NCBI RefSeq assembly: GCF_040371755.1
Contig: NZ_BAABWE010000003.1
Location: forward strand, 186,001-250,000
DNA: 64,000 nucleotides
DNA from: Bermanella sp040371755
Lineage (GTDB): Bacteria > Pseudomonadota > Gammaproteobacteria > Pseudomonadales > Oceanobacteraceae
Direction: 5' to 3'
Shown here: positions 60,857 through 64,000 of the stretch, piece after piece
Layout: the number at the start of each line of letters is the position of its first letter
Numbering within the stretch: position 1 is the first letter of the stretch
Made by a program: the position numbers and the translations under genes
Notes under the pieces: generated by a model
The model's input: only the letters and a program-made list of their open reading frames with translations
Told to the model about the DNA's origin: nothing
The model's database searches: none

Positions 60857-61813
60857 ATGTCACAAAAAACGGCCGTGGTATTAGTGAACCTAGGGACACC
60901 CGATGCCCCCACTGCAAAAGCGGTTCGCCGATACTTAAAAGAATTTTTATGGGATGACCGTGTAATAAAACGTAATCCTATCTGGTGGTTAGTTCTAAAC
61001 GGCATTGTTTTGACTTTACGCCCTAAAAAAGTAGCTAAGCTTTATCAAAGCGTGTGGGAAGAAGACAGCCCGATTCGCACAATCGGATTTGAGCAACAGA
61101 AAAAACTACAAAATGTCTTAGGGGACGACACACACGTAGAGCTAGCGATGACCTATGGCAACCCTTCTTTTAAAAGCGCATTAACCAAACTAAATTCGCA
61201 AGGTTATGAAAACATTATAGTTTTACCTCTATATCCGCAATACAGCGCCACCACAACCGGAGCTATATACGATCAAGTTGCAAACTTTATAAAAAAACAA
61301 AGAGACTTACCCTCTTTTCATTTAATTAAGGATTACCATGAAAATCCTTTTTATATTGACGCTCAAGTAAAAAAGATTGAAGAATTTTGGCAACAAAACG
61401 GCCGCAGTGAAAAATTATTGTTTTCATTTCACGGCATTCCCAAGATATATGTTGAAAAAGGAGACCCTTATCAAGCGCAAGTAATTAAAAGCGTCAAATT
61501 AATGGTCAAAAAACTCAATTTAAAAGAAAGCGAATACCAATTGTGCTTTCAAAGTCGTTTTGGCCCCACTGAATGGCTTCAACCTTACACAGATAAAACA
61601 TTAGAAGCGTGGGGAAAAGACGGCATTCAATCCGTTGACGTAGTTTGCCCAGCTTTTAGTGCAGACTGTTTAGAAACCCTTGAAGAAATTGCAGAAGAGA
61701 ACAAAGAAATCTTTTTAGAAAACGGTGGTAAACAATATCGTTACATTGCGGCGCTAAATTCTGATGATGATCACATAAAAATGATGAGTGAAATCGTTAA
61801 ACCCTACTTATAA
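60857..61813 (+). CDS. hemH: Ferrochelatase
   Basis: Inserts iron into protoporphyrin IX, the last step of heme b synthesis. The protein is 318 aa. It starts SQKTAVVLVNLGTPDAPT, the family N-terminus; the iron-binding His lies in FSFHGIPK and the Glu in CPAFSADCLETLEEI. AATGAGG lies just upstream of the ATG as ribosome site. Confidence 0.95.
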   Translation: MSQKTAVVLVNLGTPDAPTAKAVRRYLKEFLWDDRVIKRNPIWWLVLNGIVLTLRPKKVAKLYQSVWEEDSPIRTIGFEQQKKLQNVLGDDTHVELAMTYGNPSFKSALTKLNSQGYENIIVLPLYPQYSATTTGAIYDQVANFIKKQRDLPSFHLIKDYHENPFYIDAQVKKIEEFWQQNGRSEKLLFSFHGIPKIYVEKGDPYQAQVIKSVKLMVKKLNLKESEYQLCFQSRFGPTEWLQPYTDKTLEAWGKDGIQSVDVVCPAFSADCLETLEEIAEENKEIFLENGGKQYRYIAALNSDDDHIKMMSEIVKPYL

Positions 61814-61864
61814 AATTCAAAACCCATAAAATAACCGACAACCCTTCATTCCTTTTTCAATAAA

Positions 61865-61921
61865 TGGCTTTTTAAAGAATTTAGCGAACTCTTTAAAAAG
61901 CCACATTTCTGTCTAGAAATG
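61865..61921 (+). terminator. Two adjacent hairpins after hemH
   Basis: A 13-bp perfect stem TGGCTTTTTAAAG/CTTTAAAAAGCCA (61865-61903, 13-base loop) is followed with no gap by CATTTCT/AGAAATG (61904-61921, four-base loop), then TATTTTTG. The pair lies about 50 bases after hemH and probably ends its transcript. Confidence 0.55.
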
Positions 61922-61922
61922 T

Positions 61923-62012
61923 ATTTTTGCAAAAAAGTATCATTTTTTTGCGCCATAATTTCCAATAAATGATAAATACGGTAGTTTTTTGCAAAAAAAT
62001 CATTTATTTTTC
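61923..62012. repeat. AT-rich imperfect direct repeat before the AlgP-like gene
   Basis: TTTTTGCAAAAAAGTATCAT (from 61924) and TTTTTTGCAAAAAAATCATT (from 61985) are near copies about 60 bases apart. They sit upstream of the H1-like gene's start, within a very AT-rich, probably curved stretch. A control region for this gene is the simplest idea. Confidence 0.45.
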
Positions 62013-62088
62013 TCTTTAAGACTATGCTCTTACATTTTTTATGCTATTTTTTTATTGATACACCGTCCACAACAAGAAGGAAAACACC

Positions 62089-62754
62089 ATGGCTCGAGGT
62101 CGTAAAAAAACTGCAGCTAAAAAACGTGTAGCGAAAAAAGCTACTGCCGTCGTTACTCCTGCAATCACTAAAGCCAATAAAGCGGTTGATAAAGCGAATG
62201 CTGGTATTAAAGCTGCCACAGCGAAAGTAGACGCCGCTAATAAAAAGTTAGCTGCTGCGCGCAAAAAAGCCGCTTCAACTAAAACCGCTGCTGCTAAAAA
62301 AGCAGTTGTATCTGCTCGCGCTGCAGTTGCTAAGCAAAAAGCGACTCTAGCAGCAGCTAAAGATAGTGCTCGCCAAGCTAAAGCTTTGGTAAGTGCTGCT
62401 AACGTAGAAGCGAAAGCTGCTGCCGCCGCTGCTGCTGCTAAAGAAGCCACAATAGCTTACGAAGAGTCATTGGTTGGCAAAGCAGAAGCTGATCTAGCTA
62501 AAGCACTTGCCGCTTATGAAGCAAAATGGCGTAAAGCCCGTGCGAAGAAAGACGCTGCTAAAGTGAAATCTCGTGCGAAAAAAGAAGAAGCGAAAAGCAA
62601 AGCCGCTGCTAAAAAAGCCGCTGACAAGCTTAAGCAACTAGCAAAGCCTGCTAAAAAGAAGCCAGCTAAGAAAAAACCGGCTAAAAAAGTAGCCGCGAAG
62701 AAACCTGCCAAAAAAGCAGCTCCTCGTCGTAAAGCAGCGAAAAAAGCGAAGTAA
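62089..62754 (+). CDS. AlgP-like histone-H1-like protein
   Basis: The protein is 221 aa, very rich in Lys and Ala. The N-terminus (MARGRKKTAAKKRVAKK) is basic, the middle is an Ala-rich helical or coiled-coil region (about residues 30-150), and the C-terminus carries repeats of the type KPAKK and AKKPAKK, ending RRKAAKKAK. This matches AlgP/AlgR3-type histone H1-like proteins of Pseudomonas, which bind DNA without strong sequence preference. The repeat number is likely variable. An AAGAAGGAA ribosome site precedes the ATG. Confidence 0.82.
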   Translation: MARGRKKTAAKKRVAKKATAVVTPAITKANKAVDKANAGIKAATAKVDAANKKLAAARKKAASTKTAAAKKAVVSARAAVAKQKATLAAAKDSARQAKALVSAANVEAKAAAAAAAAKEATIAYEESLVGKAEADLAKALAAYEAKWRKARAKKDAAKVKSRAKKEEAKSKAAAKKAADKLKQLAKPAKKKPAKKKPAKKVAAKKPAKKAAPRRKAAKKAK

Positions 62755-62781
62755 TTCGTATTTAACCGCTGATATAGCTGG

Positions 62782-62817
62782 AAAACCGGTTCAAGGTCTC
62801 TTGTACCGGTTTTTTTG
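62782..62817 (+). terminator. Terminator after the AlgP-like gene
   Basis: ACCGGT/ACCGGT and an inner CAAG/CTTG pair form a two-part stem around GTCT, followed by TTTTTTTG. Confidence 0.88.
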
Positions 62818-62901
62818 TGTGTAAAATAATGAAACCGGAAATTTTTCACACTATTCATTCATGCTAGAATAGCCACCCAATTTGATATTTGAAGTTACAT
62901 C

Positions 62902-63615
62902 ATGGCCCATATACTTGCCATTGAAGCCGCCAGCGATAGTTTTTCTGTGGCGCTTCACACCTCAGGCGACCTAATCTGTAAAACCGAAGCCGCACCGCGC
63001 ATGCATAGCCGCTTACTATATCCGGTTTTAAATGATGTCATGAGCCAAGCAGGCTTAAAACCAAACCAATTAGATGCCATCGCATTTGGTAAAGGCCCAG
63101 GCTCATTCACGGGCTTACGCATTGCCGCCTCCACCGCTCAAGGCATTGGCTACGCCTGCGACATACCTCTTATGGGCATATCTACATTACAAGCCATGGC
63201 GCAACAGGCTTGGATACAAGACCAACAAGAAAATGTACTCGCAATTATGGATGCACGAATGAATGAACTGTATGTTGGCCAATACACGTTGAATTCATCA
63301 AACCAAATTATGGAAGCTCAATTAGCTGACTTCATATGCCCAATTGGCTTTTCAGCACAAGAAAAGCACCTAAAAACAGGTGAGTTTCACGCTTGTGGAC
63401 ATGGCCTAAATTTATTTGAACAATATCACCCAAACTTCAAAGCCATGATCACCTCTCAAAACTCAGATCAAGTTCTGGATGCATCATCCATGTTGCCGCA
63501 GGCCATTCATCTATTTGAACAACAGCAAGTTATTCAACCAGATGAAGTTGAGTTAGTGTATTTGCGCGAGCAAAGCCACTGGAAAACCATCAAGCAGCAA
63601 AAACAACAAAAATAA
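62902..63615 (+). CDS. tsaB: tRNA threonylcarbamoyladenosine biosynthesis protein TsaB
   Basis: Partner of TsaD in making t6A37 in ANN-decoding tRNAs. The protein is 237 aa, ASKHA fold, starting MAHILAIEAASDSFSVALH; GKGPGSFTGLRI is the characteristic motif and the MDARMNELYVGQY block follows. TsaB lacks the metal-binding histidines of TsaD, as expected. Confidence 0.94.
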   Translation: MAHILAIEAASDSFSVALHTSGDLICKTEAAPRMHSRLLYPVLNDVMSQAGLKPNQLDAIAFGKGPGSFTGLRIAASTAQGIGYACDIPLMGISTLQAMAQQAWIQDQQENVLAIMDARMNELYVGQYTLNSSNQIMEAQLADFICPIGFSAQEKHLKTGEFHACGHGLNLFEQYHPNFKAMITSQNSDQVLDASSMLPQAIHLFEQQQVIQPDEVELVYLREQSHWKTIKQQKQQK

Positions 63616-63629
63616 TTTTAAGGATTCAT

Positions 63630-64000
63630 CATGGAGTTATGGCAAGCAATTATTTTAGCCATATTGCAGGGACTCACAGAATTTCTACCTATTTCCAGTT
63701 CTGCCCATTTAATTTTACCCTCGCAGTTACTAGGCTGGCCTGATCAAGGCTTAGCGTTTGATGTAGCCGTCCATGTGGGTACGTTGTTAGCGGTAATGAG
63801 TTACTTCCGCAAAGATATTGTCAATATTACAAAAGGATTCATCGACTCAACGTTTCTTGGCAAACCCAATATGGATGGCAAACTGGCGTGGTGCATTGTA
63901 TTAGCCACCATTCCAGCTGGCATTGTAGGAATATGTTTAAACGGCAGCGTTGAAGAATACTTACGAAACTCCTTGGTGATTGCGACAACCACAACTGTTT
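63630..64000 (+). CDS. uppP: Undecaprenyl-diphosphate phosphatase, 5' part cut by window edge
   Basis: Recycles the C55 carrier lipid made by UppS. The start ATG at 63630 follows AAGGA by 5 bases and lies 14 bases after tsaB. The first 124 codons read MELWQAIILAILQGLTEFLPISSSAHL, which holds the catalytic E-rich first motif, and VHVGTLLAVMSYF. The rest is beyond the window. Confidence 0.94.

Noticed and set aside
62052..62450. Alanine-rich minus-strand reading frame over the AlgP-like gene
   Set aside because: It is the complement of the Lys/Ala-rich coding sequence, so its low-complexity composition is an artefact.

Overview
The window is one continuous chromosomal segment of a gammaproteobacterium. 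The gene order rnhB-lpxB-lpxA-fabZ-lpxD-ompH-bamA-rseP-dxr-cdsA-uppS-frr-pyrH-tsf-rpsB, divergent from map-glnD and followed by dapC, a YffB/ArsC-like gene and dapD, is the arrangement known from Pseudomonas and its marine relatives. FabR, PlsB, SlyX, RlmA, TrmJ, QmcA/NfeD and an AlgP-like histone-H1-like protein fit an Oceanospirillales/Pseudomonadales-type marine bacterium. The genus cannot be fixed from the sequence alone.

Layout. 1-1.8 kb: start of riboflavin synthase (cut by the window edge) and a patatin-like lipase. 1.9-16.4 kb: a long minus-strand envelope and translation cluster (lipid A, outer-membrane assembly, isoprenoid and phospholipid precursors, ribosome recycling, UMP kinase, EF-Ts, S2), with an S2-type leader and a strong promoter before rpsB. 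16.6-20.1 kb: map and glnD. 20.1-23.8 kb: a nitrate-type ABC transporter (nrtA-nrtB-nrtD) placed between glnD and dapC, with an NtrC-like site and a sigma-54-like promoter upstream. 24.2-28.8 kb: dapC, a hybrid histidine kinase, a YffB-like gene and dapD. 29-33.2 kb: a PilS-like kinase that lacks its phospho-accepting histidine and has no response-regulator gene beside it, then a two-gene unit made of a coiled-coil membrane protein and a von Willebrand A lipoprotein. 33.2-39.1 kb: fabR, trmJ, dapE, rlmA, two small unknown genes and qmcA-nfeD.

39.1-47.6 kb is the accessory part: an AlkC-like DNA glycosylase, an MNT/HEPN toxin-antitoxin pair whose HEPN gene carries an in-frame amber codon, two tandem structured repeat units with a covarying closing stem, a C5-cytosine methyltransferase with an MvaI/BcnI-family restriction enzyme, and a MazG-like pyrophosphohydrolase translationally coupled to a GIY-YIG / DUF2075 ATPase / S24 fusion protein. 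The repeat units and the MazG plus GIY-YIG-DUF2075-S24 pair are the best candidates for poorly described biology. 47.7-64 kb returns to mostly core genes: a PNPOx-like protein, a membrane-anchored cold-shock-domain protein, slyX, two paralogous small proteins beside a Gld-type ABC transporter, plsB, ppc, adk, hemH, an AlgP-like protein, tsaB and the start of uppP.

The parts connect in several ways. GlnD sets the PII/NtrC nitrogen signal that probably drives the neighbouring nitrate transporter. The lpx/fabZ/bam/rseP genes build and monitor the outer membrane, and FabR and PlsB adjust membrane lipids. The 39-47 kb island bundles defence and genome-conflict functions (toxin-antitoxin, restriction-modification, helicase/nuclease, nucleotide hydrolase, alkylation repair). 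No tRNA, rRNA, CRISPR array, transposase or integrase was recognised.
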